Positions 9,007 through 17,987 of a stretch of 64,000 nucleotides of DNA are shown here, one piece after another. The translations under genes and the position numbers were made by a program. Below the pieces are notes generated by a model. The model did no database searches and was not told where the DNA came from. It worked only from the letters and a program-made list of their open reading frames with translations. The stretch's first letter is position 1. Every line of letters starts with the position of its first letter. Source of the stretch: UBA7236 sp035439505 (lineage in GTDB: Bacteria; Bacteroidota; Bacteroidia; Chitinophagales; BACL12); NCBI GenBank assembly GCA_035439505.1, contig DAORKJ010000001.1:71070-135069 (forward strand), read 5' to 3'.

Positions 9007-9807
9007 TTACAATTTCATAACAGCATCCAAACCCCGATACAGACCTTTTAATCCAATTACCTTACGCAGCGCCAGCAAAGCCCCATCTATATAGGGTTTT
9101 GTCGGGTCAATGGCATCATGTCGTATTTTTAATCTTTCGGCTCCGGTTCCAAATATAATTTCACACGAGTTGTTGAAACCCGGTAAGCGTACAGCATGAA
9201 TTTGTGTGCCTTCAACATTCGCTCCACGGCTTTCAGTTTTGCCGACTACATTATTTAAAGGCACCTTTTGTTCCGGTAATTTAATTTTCGCTAAACGTCC
9301 TGCTAATTCATTTGCAGTGCCGCTTGGAGCATCGGGTTTGCCATCATAACTATATTCAATTATTTCCCAACTTGGAAAATGTTTGGCTGCCATTTCTGCA
9401 AATTGCATCATTAGTACTGCAGATAATGAAAAATTACCCGCCGCAATTACCCCTACTCCATTTTCTAATGCCAAAGCATGTATTTCCTCAAAATCGGATT
9501 CAGTTAAACCGCTGGTGCCAATTACCACATTTACTTTCTCCTGAATGGCATAAATCACATTGCGTTTAACCACTTCAGCATGCGTAAAGTCAATTAATAT
9601 TTCCGGTTTCTTTTTTAGCGCGAAAATAATATCATCAAAAATTTGCGCATCAATATTTTTCAGGTTTAAAACAGTCCCTAAATCCTGCTGATTGTAGTTT
9701 TTTGCCAAAGCGCTTACAATAGTCATATCTGCCGTTTCGGCTATGGCTTTCGACAAATGCGAACCCATTTTACCGGTTGCTCCGGCAATACAAATTTTGG
9801 TTTTCAT
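9007..9807 (-). CDS. dapB: 4-hydroxy-tetrahydrodipicolinate reductase, variant active site
   Basis: DapB reduces 4-hydroxy-tetrahydrodipicolinate with NAD(P)H in the diaminopimelate/lysine pathway. The N-terminal Rossmann motif is GATGKMG; GTSGL, AAGNFSLSAVL and PDAPSGTANELAGRL follow the family pattern. The E. coli signature EAHHRHKVDAPSGTA aligns here as EYSYDGKPDAPSGTA. The lysine and DAPSGT loop are kept, but the two adjacent His residues, including the proposed catalytic one, are Ser and Tyr. The frame extends to a TTG at 9834, yet a TATTTTTA promoter element at 9824-9831 makes the ATG at 9807 (266 aa) the likely start. The gene is monocistronic. Confidence 0.9.
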   Translation of the reverse strand: MKTKICIAGATGKMGSHLSKAIAETADMTIVSALAKNYNQQDLGTVLNLKNIDAQIFDDIIFALKKKPEILIDFTHAEVVKRNVIYAIQEKVNVVIGTSGLTESDFEEIHALALENGVGVIAAGNFSLSAVLMMQFAEMAAKHFPSWEIIEYSYDGKPDAPSGTANELAGRLAKIKLPEQKVPLNNVVGKTESRGANVEGTQIHAVRLPGFNNSCEIIFGTGAERLKIRHDAIDPTKPYIDGALLALRKVIGLKGLYRGLDAVMKL

Positions 9808-9823
9808 CCTGTTCAATTTAGGA

Positions 9824-9831
9824 TAAAAATA
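9824..9831 (-). promoter_or_regulatory. -7 promoter element of dapB
   Basis: The minus strand reads TATTTTTATCC, a TANNTTTG element with A as last base, 16 nt before the ATG at 9807. Confidence 0.5.
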
Positions 9832-9859
9832 CAATAGGTTTTTTTAAAATGGAATGACT

Positions 9860-9884
9860 AATGTTTGTATATGAACCAAACATT
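9860..9884. promoter_or_regulatory. Inverted repeat upstream of dapB
   Basis: AATGTTTG and CAAACATT form a perfect 8-bp dyad with a 9-nt spacer. It is centred 44 nt upstream of the -7 element and is not followed by a T tract, so it is more operator-like than terminator-like. Confidence 0.35.
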
Positions 9885-10040
9885 ATTACTCAATAATTAG
9901 CGGATATTACTTCCCAATTTTTTCGTGGAAAATTTAATTGACGTAAGCAACCTTCCTCACAAAACGGGATGGTCATTATTACATGCATGACAAAATAAAA
10001 CAGCTATTTTTTGCAGACTTTAAAAATTAGACTGATGGTA

Positions 10041-10424
10041 TCAGTTATTATCCAACTCTTTTTTATGAAAGAGTGCCACAAGCCAACCCTTAATCTTATC
10101 TAAATTTAAGGACAAAGTGGTAATTTTATTTTCATTTGAGCCCATACGTCCCGCTACCAATTCTTCCTGCACTACAACATCACATGAATTGTCCGTTGAA
10201 CCACTGGTAATTGATGGGATATCAGTCCCCACATCTGATTGCGTTGTTACCATACCATAGTTAATTCCCAAATTAGATATGGTAGGTTGATCTGCCGGTT
10301 GAATAGATTGTTGATTAGAAAACGACTGGGCTAAGTGTTGTAAAGAGCGAACATCCATTCTTGTTTGTTGTCCGTAAGCCTGCCCTGCAAAGAATAAAAC
10401 GATTACAAAAATTCCGTATTTCAT
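10041..10424 (-). CDS. Hypothetical secreted protein, 127 aa
   Basis: I do not recognise this protein. It starts with a clear Sec signal peptide (MKYGIFVIVLFFAGQAYGQQ, likely cleaved after AYG) and has no further membrane segment. The mature part is about 107 residues, polar, rich in Ser, Gln and Asp, with a short basic C-terminal stretch around GWLVALFHKK. No enzymatic motif is visible. It is flanked by gaps of more than 200 nt on both sides, so it is probably transcribed alone. A weak ACTGAT-GGT-ATCAGT hairpin overlaps its stop codon. The signal peptide argues that it is a real gene. Confidence 0.6.
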   Translation of the reverse strand: MKYGIFVIVLFFAGQAYGQQTRMDVRSLQHLAQSFSNQQSIQPADQPTISNLGINYGMVTTQSDVGTDIPSITSGSTDNSCDVVVQEELVAGRMGSNENKITTLSLNLDKIKGWLVALFHKKELDNN

Positions 10425-10645
10425 ATGCTAATAACGCTGATACAACAACAAAATTATAGTGAAATGCCATACCACCTTCACCAAAAACCCATTTTTACAC
10501 AATTATGATATTTTGTGGTTTCCTGCTTCGTTACTAAATGGCTGAAAACCATTGATATTGGTTGTTTTGACGGTTATTTTGATTAAACTGTTAAATATTC
10601 CGGTAAATCAACATCACAAAACATCAAACTCAGGCTGCTTATTAA

Positions 10646-10653
10646 TATATTTG
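10646..10653 (+). promoter_or_regulatory. -7 promoter element of sucC
   Basis: TATATTTGCGC is a perfect TANNTTTG match 18 nt before the sucC ATG. Confidence 0.65.
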
Positions 10654-10671
10654 CGCAAAATATAAACGAAA

Positions 10672-11862
10672 ATGAATCTGCACGAATATCAAGGCAAAGA
10701 ACTCATAAAACGTTATGGTGTTAAAATTCAGGAAGGTATTCCTGTTGACACACCTGAACAAGCTGTTGAAGCTGCACGTCAGCTGCAAACTCAAACCGGC
10801 ACCAACATTTGGGTGGTAAAAGCTCAAATCCATGCGGGTGGGCGCGGTAAGGCAGGCGGTGTTAAAGTGGCCAAAAGCCTGGATGACGTAAAGGAAAAAG
10901 CCGGTAACATTTTAGGCGCAACATTGGTAACTCCTCAAACCGGGGCAAAAGGTAAACGCGTAAACAAAGTGTTGATTGCTCAGGATGTTTATTATCCGGG
11001 AGCTTCCGAGATTAAAGAGTTTTACATGAGTGTGTTGCTTGATCGTGAAAAAGGTAAAAACGTAATCGTATATTCTACAGAAGGTGGTATGGACATTGAA
11101 GAAGTGGCAGAACATACACCTGAAAAATTACATAAAGAGTGGATTGACAGCAGTGTGGGTATTATGCCGTTTCAGGCGCGCAGGGTTGCATTTAACCTTG
11201 GTCTTAGCGGAGATGCGTTCAAAGAAATGGTAAAATTCACTACCAGCCTTTACAATGCTTATGTTGGAAACGATTGCTCACTTTTAGAAGTAAATCCGGT
11301 TTTAAAAACCTCAGATAACAAAATTATTGCTGTTGACTCCAAATGTGTGATTGATAACAATGCTTTATATCGCCATGCTGATATCGCTGTAATGCGCGAT
11401 ATAACAGAAGAGGATCCTACAGAAGTGGAAGCAGGTGAAGCCGGTTTAAACTTTGTGAAATTGGATGGAAATGTGGGTTGTATGGTTAATGGTGCAGGTT
11501 TGGCTATGGCGACGATGGATATTATTAAATCCAGCGGTGGTAGTCCGGCTAACTTCCTCGATGTTGGAGGTACTGCAGACGCTAAACGCGTAGAAACAGC
11601 CTTTAACATCATCTTAAAAGACCCAAACGTAAAGGCCATTTTGGTGAATATTTTTGGAGGTATTGTTCGTTGCGACAGGGTTGCACAAGGTATTATCGAT
11701 GCTTATAAATCAATTGGTAATATTAACGTTCCAATCATAGTTCGTTTACAAGGAACTAATGCTACAGAAGCGAAAAAGATGATAGATGACAGTGGTTTAC
11801 AAGTGCGTTCAGCTATTCTGTTAAAAGAAGCAGCTGATTTGGTTAAAGAAGCTGTCGGCTAA
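10672..11862 (+). CDS. sucC: Succinyl-CoA synthetase (ADP-forming) beta subunit
   Basis: SucC pairs with SucD to interconvert succinyl-CoA and succinate with substrate-level phosphorylation in the TCA cycle. The 396-residue length matches the family. The N-terminus MNLHEYQGKELIKRYGV opens the ATP-grasp domain; VKAQIHAGGRGKAGGVK is the nucleotide-binding loop, and LLEVNPV supplies metal-binding residues. The C-terminal CoA-ligase domain includes NFLDVGGTAD and NIFGGIVRCD, the phosphate-binding power helix region. No sucD follows: the gene has its own promoter and ends at a strong terminator, so the alpha subunit must be encoded elsewhere. This unlinked arrangement is not unusual in Bacteroidota. 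Confidence 0.97.
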   Translation: MNLHEYQGKELIKRYGVKIQEGIPVDTPEQAVEAARQLQTQTGTNIWVVKAQIHAGGRGKAGGVKVAKSLDDVKEKAGNILGATLVTPQTGAKGKRVNKVLIAQDVYYPGASEIKEFYMSVLLDREKGKNVIVYSTEGGMDIEEVAEHTPEKLHKEWIDSSVGIMPFQARRVAFNLGLSGDAFKEMVKFTTSLYNAYVGNDCSLLEVNPVLKTSDNKIIAVDSKCVIDNNALYRHADIAVMRDITEEDPTEVEAGEAGLNFVKLDGNVGCMVNGAGLAMATMDIIKSSGGSPANFLDVGGTADAKRVETAFNIILKDPNVKAILVNIFGGIVRCDRVAQGIIDAYKSIGNINVPIIVRLQGTNATEAKKMIDDSGLQVRSAILLKEAADLVKEAVG

Positions 11863-11880
11863 GCAACTATATTATACATG

Positions 11881-11908
11881 AAAAAGCATCCTTAGGGATG
11901 CTTTTTTT
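11881..11908 (+). terminator. Rho-independent terminator of sucC
   Basis: AAAAAGCATCC-TTA-GGGATGCTTTTTTT forms a strong hairpin with a T7 tail beginning 18 nt after the sucC stop. Confidence 0.9.
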
Positions 11909-11960
11909 GTTATTAGGAGATTGATACGGGAATCCTTATCTATAAGACAGGGACTTAAAA

Positions 11961-11993
11961 CAAAAAACCCATTAATCTGACGACCAATGGGTT
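11961..11993 (-). terminator. Rho-independent terminator of the 88-aa DNA-binding protein gene
   Basis: AACCCATT and AATGGGTT form an 8-bp stem. On the minus strand it is followed by TTTTTTG, 22 nt after the stop codon at 12015. Confidence 0.8.
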
Positions 11994-12014
11994 ATAATTC
12001 AAGTATGAAAAGAA

Positions 12015-12281
12015 TCAATTCATTGTTTGAGCATGGCCTGTTTCCTCCAATATGCGCATGGCACACTGAAGTATGGCCGTGTCTTCCAGTCTGACTACTC
12101 CTCCGCCCAAACCTTTTTCAAAATGCACATCCGCAATTTTGCCCGGGGCCTCAAAATGTTCGGCTCCGAAATAATTTCTCACTGCATCTACTTCTAAATG
12201 AAGTTCTTTGGCGATACGCTCCATACTGCCGTGTGGTAACGTGTCTTTGATGTGTCGTAACTCGTCGAATGTAATCACCAT
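12015..12281 (-). CDS. Small conserved Bacteroidota DNA-binding protein
   Basis: This 88-residue protein matches my memory of a small family annotated only as DNA-binding protein in Bacteroidota. Members begin MVITFDELRxIKDxLPHGS and contain a helix-turn-helix-like segment (MERIAKELHLEVDAVRNYFG at about 20-39), followed by a short beta-rich C-terminus with GLGGGVVRLEDTAIL. The HTH-like part suggests a transcription or nucleoid role, but no target is known. It is a single gene with its own terminator. An imperfect dyad TATCG-N6-CGATA lies about 30 nt upstream and could be an autoregulatory site; that is inference. Confidence 0.75.
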   Translation of the reverse strand: MVITFDELRHIKDTLPHGSMERIAKELHLEVDAVRNYFGAEHFEAPGKIADVHFEKGLGGGVVRLEDTAILQCAMRILEETGHAQTMN

Positions 12282-12539
12282 AGTTATAATATTTTAGTTA
12301 AACAATATATCGGTAAGACGATACGATTTTAGCTATGTTTTATAAGATTTCCAAATTATTTCGCCACTTTTTTTATAAACAGCCATAATCCCCACACACT
12401 TATACAGATACATATAGCAGTTATTAATCTACTACCTAGCAATTCCCAAAAAAATAGTATAATTACAATACAATTCAGCGATGGATTTATCGTTTTACTA
12501 TGTAATCATTTCACCTATTACTCAAAACCTCCCAACACT

Positions 12540-15500
12540 ATGCGGGCCCCTGCTATTTGGCTGAGTATCCTTATACTCGGTTTGTATTCATGTAATTCCG
12601 ACAGAAACCTTATTGCTATTGACTCTACCAATTTCGAAGAAGAAATTAGTGTGAATCAGAACCTGGAATTTACCCTCAACCAGCATCTGTTCAACGATTC
12701 ATTATTTGACAAATGGACAGACGAAGAACTACTTACCATTACGCCAAAAGTTGCCGGAAAATTCAAAATAACTTCAAGCGACCAAATCACATTTTCCCCT
12801 TCCGGTGGCTTTGCCGAAAGTGAAAAATATACGGTGGCTGTCAGCGAATCAATTTATAAAAAAACGGATATACGGCTAGCAGTTAAAAAGGAACCGGTAA
12901 TGTTTAATACACCATTACTGGATTTAAAAACAACTAATTTATATTGGTCCAAAGAAGATGCCACAGGTGAATTATTATTAAACGCTGATTTATTATTTAA
13001 CGCAACTGTAGATGCGAAAAAAATAGCAGAAGCATTAGTGGTGAAACACGCAGGTGAAAAAAAATCGACTCGAATTAATACGACTCAAACTTCAAAAACA
13101 ATTACGGTATCTATTCACAATATGGATCCGAAACACGAGGAACGAGATATTTTATTTGCATTAGCTAAAGGCATCAGTTCACCAGGTAGTTCCTATTCAA
13201 CGCCTAAACAAATTCAGTTGCAGGTTGAAATACCAATTATTGAAAATCTTGAAATAAAAGATATTACTGCTGAACATAACGGTATAGCAGGTACTGTTCA
13301 TGTATATACCAATCAGCAAATTGGAAATTCTAATATTAATAATCTGGTTAGCACACAACCTCCGGTTTCATTAAATATTGAAAAAACGACAAATGGTTTG
13401 ATATTAACAAGTGAAGAGTTTCAGGCAGACATTACTTACACCCTTATATTATCTGAACAATTATTTGGTGTTGCAGGTGGTAAAATGATAGATGAATATT
13501 CACAAAGTATTACGTTTGGAGAACTAGAGCCTATGATTGAATTTGCCAATGGGAAAGGGTTATACCTGAGTAATAAAGGCAATAAAAATTTAGGTGTCAG
13601 AATAGTAAATGTGCCCAAAGTTAAGGTTGAAGTAATTAAAATTTATGAAAACAACTTGCTCGCCTTTATGCGCGATGGGTTTAGTTACAGGTGGTATGAA
13701 GAATACGATTCAGAAGAAGAATATTGGGACTATTTCGATTACCGAGATGTAAACACCGAATTATTTGGCAATATTGTTTATGAGAAAGAAATCGAAACCA
13801 GTAAGCTGGAAAAATATAATGCTTCAAGAGTTTTACATCTCGACTTTATTGATAAACTGGAAAGATTTAATGGTATTTATGTAGTAAAAGTTTCATCCAC
13901 AGATAAACGTTGGTTAACTGATGCTCAAATTGTTTCATTATCTGATATTGGTTTGATTGCGAAAGCTACTGAAGATGAATTATATGTTTTTGCCAACTCC
14001 ATTGTAAACGCAACTCCTTTGAGCGGAGTAAAGGTTTCCTTTATCAGTTCAAATAATCAGAAATTATATACCACTACTACAGATAAAAATGGTGTTGCAA
14101 AATTTAGTGGATTAAAGAAAAATCTACCTGACTTTGATGTTAATTTAATTACAGCTGAGTCTGGTGCAGATTATAACTTCCTGCCATTTAATCAGACCAT
14201 CGTTTCCACCTCGCGTTTTGATGTGGGCGGTAAACGGTTAAATGAAAGTAACATGGATGGTTTCCTCTATCCTGCCCGTGACCTTTATCGCCCTGGCGAA
14301 ACCATGTATATTGCAGGTATTATCAGAACTTATTCCTGGGAAGTATTACCTAGAATTCCGGTTAAGCTAAAAGTATTATCTCCTTCGGGAAAAGAATTTA
14401 AATCGCTGAAAAAAACGCTGGATGATCAGGGTGGATTTGAAACCGGAATTGTATTACCTAAAACTGCAACTACAGGAACCTATACAGTTGAGTTGTATAC
14501 CTCTAATGATGTATTACTCACAACCAGTTATATCAGCGTAGAGGAGTTTATGCCGGACAGAATTAAGGTATCCTCTAATCTGAATAAAAACGAATATTAC
14601 CCAGGTGATGAAGTAAAAACTTCAATTAAAGCAGATAACTTATACGGCACTCCGGCTGCTAATCGCAACTGGGAAGCTGAAATTAATTTAAATCGCTCCT
14701 ATTTCAGTTCAAAAAAATATAATAACTATAATTTCCAGATTTCAGGTGGCGAAACGTATTTGTCGACACAAACAACGGAAGGCACAACCAACGATGATGG
14801 TGAAGCCGATGTAGCTTTTGTAATACCATCAGAATATGTGAATATAGGTTTATTAAACGGACGTGTAATGACAACTGTGTTTGATGAATCTGGTCGACCT
14901 GTATATGATGTTAAGGATTTTAAGGTTATTACTCAAAATATCTTACTTGGTATTGGCGATTTCGATTATTATACCAAAACAAAACAATCGATTAAAATTC
15001 CGTTAATTGCATTGGATAAGGATGATAAACTTTCAAGTTCAGATGCTAAAGTGGAAATTATCAAACATGAATACGAAACGGTAATTGAAAAAAACAGAAC
15101 TTATTATACCTACCGTTCCAATAAAGTTGAAAAATTACAAAGCACTCAAACCATTACCATAAAGGGTGAAAACACTGCTGTGTGGTTTACACCTCAGTTG
15201 TCCGGTGAATATGAAGTACGCGTTAAATTTCCTAATTCCGGCACTTATGTTAGTCAGCATTTTTACGCCTATGGCTGGGGAAATACACAAAGCAATTCGT
15301 TTGAGGTAGATAATGAAGGTAATATTAACATCGTTGCCGATAAAGAAAATTACAATGTCGGTGATGAAGCTAATTTATTATTTACCGCTCCATTTAACGG
15401 TAAACTTTTAGTTACGGTAGAAAGAAATAAAGTATTTGAATATTATTATCTAGACACAGAAAAGAAATCAGCATCTTTAAAATTAAAAATGGATAACAGT

Positions 15501-17933
15501 TTTGTGCCGAATGTGTATGTAACTGCAACTTTATTCCGTCCAGCCGACGACAGTCAACTACCATTAACAGTTGCGCATGGTATAACCAACCTGAAAGTAG
15601 ATAACCTTGCTAAAAAAATGCAAGTAACGGTTACACATGATCAAAATTCGCGCAGTAATAAAAAACAAACCATTCAGATTAAAGCTGCTCCAAATGCAGA
15701 AGTAACTGTTGCAGTTGTGGATGAAGGTATTTTGCAGATTAAAAATTTCCAAACGCCGGACCCTTACAACTATTTTTATATGCAACATGCATTAGGTGTA
15801 ATGAGTTACGATTTATATGCGTATTTGTATCCGGAAATTTATTTAAAGAAATTATTAAGTGGTGGTGACGGTGGTGATGCAGGAGCGCGTTTAAATCCAA
15901 TGACTGCCAATCGCGTGAAACTGGTTTCATACTGGAGTGGCATTTTGAAAACTGATGGATCAGGCAAAGCGAAATTCGATATTGATATTCCACAATTTAG
16001 TGGCGACCTGCGTGTTATGGTGGTCGCTTATAAAAACGACATGTTTGGCAGTAGCGAAACGCATATGAAAGTTGCTGACCCAATTGTTGTGACTACTTCC
16101 TTACCAAGGTTTTTAAGTCCGGGCGATACTATTACAGTACCTGTTACGTTGGCCAATACAACCGGTAAAAATGCATCAGGTAAGATAAATATCAGCGCCG
16201 AAGGCCCGATAAAAGTTGCCGGTAGTAATAATATCGATTTTAGTGCTTCTGCAAATAAAGAATCACGTGTGGAATTTAAAATGGTGGCAACAGGGCAAAC
16301 CGGAAATGCTAAAGTAAAAGTAAAAGTGCAGGCATTGAACGAAACGTTTACCGATGAGATTGAAATCGGTGTTCGTCCTCCCGCATCCTTACAAAAATAT
16401 TCAGGCTCAGGGTATGTGGAAGGTAATAAAACACAAACTATCAATCTCACCAATAATTTTGTTGGTGATGGTGCTAAAGCAAAATTGGTAGTCAGCCGTT
16501 CACCAATTGTTCAATTTACTGACCATCTGGAATATTTGATTAATTATCCGCATGGTTGTGTCGAGCAAATTACCTCGAGTGTATTCCCTCAAATTTATTA
16601 TGGTGATTTGGTGAAAGAAATATATGGTAAGGAGACAAAAGATTTAAATCCTTCTTACAATGTTCAGGAAGGTATTCGAATATTGGAAAGCATGCAAATG
16701 TATAACGGCGCATTGATGTATTGGCCTGGTGGTGGATATGAAAGTTGGTGGGGAACTATTTATGCTACCCATTTTATGTATGAAGCCAAAAAAGCAGGTT
16801 ATGATGTAGACGATAAAGTGTTAAATCGCTCATATGGTTACATGAAAAATATGCTTAAGCAAAAGAAAACTTTTGTGTATTACTACAATTCGAATTTAAG
16901 TAAAGAGATGGCTGCCAAAGAAGTATTTTACAGTATGTATGTATTAGCTCTCGCAGGTAAAGCAGAAATCTCTACCATGAATTATTACAAAGCCAATTTG
17001 AGTGTGGTGCCTTTAGATGGTAAATATTTATTGGCCATGTCATATTTATTAGCAGGAGATAAAAAGAGTTATGAAAAATTATTGCCTTCTGAGTTTAGTG
17101 GCGAAGAGTCGAAACAAGTATTTGGCGGTAGTTTCTACTCTCCTATCCGCGACAGAGCCATAGCCTTAAACTGTATGTTGGAAACCGATCCTGAAAATCA
17201 ACAAATTGGTCGTTTAGCTCAACAACTGTCTGAGATGATGAAAAACCGGTATTACCTAAATACACAGGAACGTTCATTTGCGTTTTTAGCGTTTGGTAAA
17301 CTCGCACGTCAAAGTAAAGATTCGAATGTAACTGCAACTATAAAAGCTAATGGTACCGAAGTTGGAAAATACACGGGTAAAGATTTGGTAATAGACAATA
17401 AATCGCTCATCAATAATAATGTTGAGATTACCACAAGTGGAAACGGTAAATTATATTATTTCTGGACAACAAAAGGTGTTACTGCCGATGGTTCGTTTAA
17501 GCAGGAAGATAATTATTTACGTGTTCGCAAATCGTTTTATAATCGTTGGGGGACTTCTATTGATTTAAAAAATGTGAAACAAAACGATTTAATAGTGGTG
17601 AAGATAACTTTAGAAAGTGCAACCGGTACTTATGTAGATAATGTTGTGATTACGGATATTTTACCTGCAGGGTTTGAAATAGAAAATGACCGTTTAAGAG
17701 CCACTTCAAGTTTCGACTGGATTAAAAATCAAAGTTCAGCACAACATGAAGATATTCGTGATGACAGGATTAATATTTATACCACTGCCAGTTCAACATT
17801 AAGCACTTATTATTATACCGTAAGGGCAGTTTCACCGGGTGTATTTAAAATGGGGCCGGTAATGGCCGATGCGATGTATAATGAAGAGTATCATAGTTAT
17901 AATGGCGCCGGTATTGTAAAAATTACAAGATAA
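12540..17933 (+). CDS. Bacterial alpha-2-macroglobulin lipoprotein with thioester motif
   Basis: At 1797 residues this is a bacterial alpha-2-macroglobulin, a protease-trapping periplasmic lipoprotein. The signal ends in lipobox LYSC (Cys18). N-terminal MG-type beta-sandwich domains occupy about 20-560; an A2M_N domain with PARDLYRPGETMYIAG begins near 575; the bait-region domain lies around 940-1100; the A2M domain (YWSGILKTDGSGKAKFDI) begins near 1130. The thioester motif GCVEQ has Cys1340 and Gln1343, and the alpha-helical complement-like domain follows, so this is the trapping, thioester-bearing type (E. coli YfhM-like). In E. coli that gene is paired with pbpC. Here pbpC lies 4.7 kb downstream with three genes in between. 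A C-terminal DUF11-like beta domain ends the protein. Confidence 0.93.
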   Translation: MRAPAIWLSILILGLYSCNSDRNLIAIDSTNFEEEISVNQNLEFTLNQHLFNDSLFDKWTDEELLTITPKVAGKFKITSSDQITFSPSGGFAESEKYTVAVSESIYKKTDIRLAVKKEPVMFNTPLLDLKTTNLYWSKEDATGELLLNADLLFNATVDAKKIAEALVVKHAGEKKSTRINTTQTSKTITVSIHNMDPKHEERDILFALAKGISSPGSSYSTPKQIQLQVEIPIIENLEIKDITAEHNGIAGTVHVYTNQQIGNSNINNLVSTQPPVSLNIEKTTNGLILTSEEFQADITYTLILSEQLFGVAGGKMIDEYSQSITFGELEPMIEFANGKGLYLSNKGNKNLGVRIVNVPKVKVEVIKIYENNLLAFMRDGFSYRWYEEYDSEEEYWDYFDYRDVNTELFGNIVYEKEIETSKLEKYNASRVLHLDFIDKLERFNGIYVVKVSSTDKRWLTDAQIVSLSDIGLIAKATEDELYVFANSIVNATPLSGVKVSFISSNNQKLYTTTTDKNGVAKFSGLKKNLPDFDVNLITAESGADYNFLPFNQTIVSTSRFDVGGKRLNESNMDGFLYPARDLYRPGETMYIAGIIRTYSWEVLPRIPVKLKVLSPSGKEFKSLKKTLDDQGGFETGIVLPKTATTGTYTVELYTSNDVLLTTSYISVEEFMPDRIKVSSNLNKNEYYPGDEVKTSIKADNLYGTPAANRNWEAEINLNRSYFSSKKYNNYNFQISGGETYLSTQTTEGTTNDDGEADVAFVIPSEYVNIGLLNGRVMTTVFDESGRPVYDVKDFKVITQNILLGIGDFDYYTKTKQSIKIPLIALDKDDKLSSSDAKVEIIKHEYETVIEKNRTYYTYRSNKVEKLQSTQTITIKGENTAVWFTPQLSGEYEVRVKFPNSGTYVSQHFYAYGWGNTQSNSFEVDNEGNINIVADKENYNVGDEANLLFTAPFNGKLLVTVERNKVFEYYYLDTEKKSASLKLKMDNSFVPNVYVTATLFRPADDSQLPLTVAHGITNLKVDNLAKKMQVTVTHDQNSRSNKKQTIQIKAAPNAEVTVAVVDEGILQIKNFQTPDPYNYFYMQHALGVMSYDLYAYLYPEIYLKKLLSGGDGGDAGARLNPMTANRVKLVSYWSGILKTDGSGKAKFDIDIPQFSGDLRVMVVAYKNDMFGSSETHMKVADPIVVTTSLPRFLSPGDTITVPVTLANTTGKNASGKINISAEGPIKVAGSNNIDFSASANKESRVEFKMVATGQTGNAKVKVKVQALNETFTDEIEIGVRPPASLQKYSGSGYVEGNKTQTINLTNNFVGDGAKAKLVVSRSPIVQFTDHLEYLINYPHGCVEQITSSVFPQIYYGDLVKEIYGKETKDLNPSYNVQEGIRILESMQMYNGALMYWPGGGYESWWGTIYATHFMYEAKKAGYDVDDKVLNRSYGYMKNMLKQKKTFVYYYNSNLSKEMAAKEVFYSMYVLALAGKAEISTMNYYKANLSVVPLDGKYLLAMSYLLAGDKKSYEKLLPSEFSGEESKQVFGGSFYSPIRDRAIALNCMLETDPENQQIGRLAQQLSEMMKNRYYLNTQERSFAFLAFGKLARQSKDSNVTATIKANGTEVGKYTGKDLVIDNKSLINNNVEITTSGNGKLYYFWTTKGVTADGSFKQEDNYLRVRKSFYNRWGTSIDLKNVKQNDLIVVKITLESATGTYVDNVVITDILPAGFEIENDRLRATSSFDWIKNQSSAQHEDIRDDRINIYTTASSTLSTYYYTVRAVSPGVFKMGPVMADAMYNEEYHSYNGAGIVKITR

Positions 17934-17938
17934 AATTT

Positions 17939-17987
17939 AACTTAGCAGTAATGAAACGATTTTCATTAATCGCATTACTGCTAAGTT
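17939..17987 (+). promoter_or_regulatory. Long hairpin overlapping the start codon of the next gene
   Basis: AACTTAGCAGTAAT (17939-17952) pairs perfectly with ATTACTGCTAAGTT (17974-17987). An inner CGATT/AATCG stem (17957-17961/17968-17972) extends it. The ATG at 17951 sits at the end of the outer stem. No T tract follows, so this looks like translational control rather than termination. Confidence 0.6.

Noticed and set aside
11259..11639. 126-codon minus-strand frame opposite sucC
   Set aside because: It is an antisense shadow of a strongly conserved enzyme gene with no independent features.
16028..16453. 141-codon minus-strand frame opposite the macroglobulin gene
   Set aside because: Antisense shadow in a long coding region; no promoter or domain.
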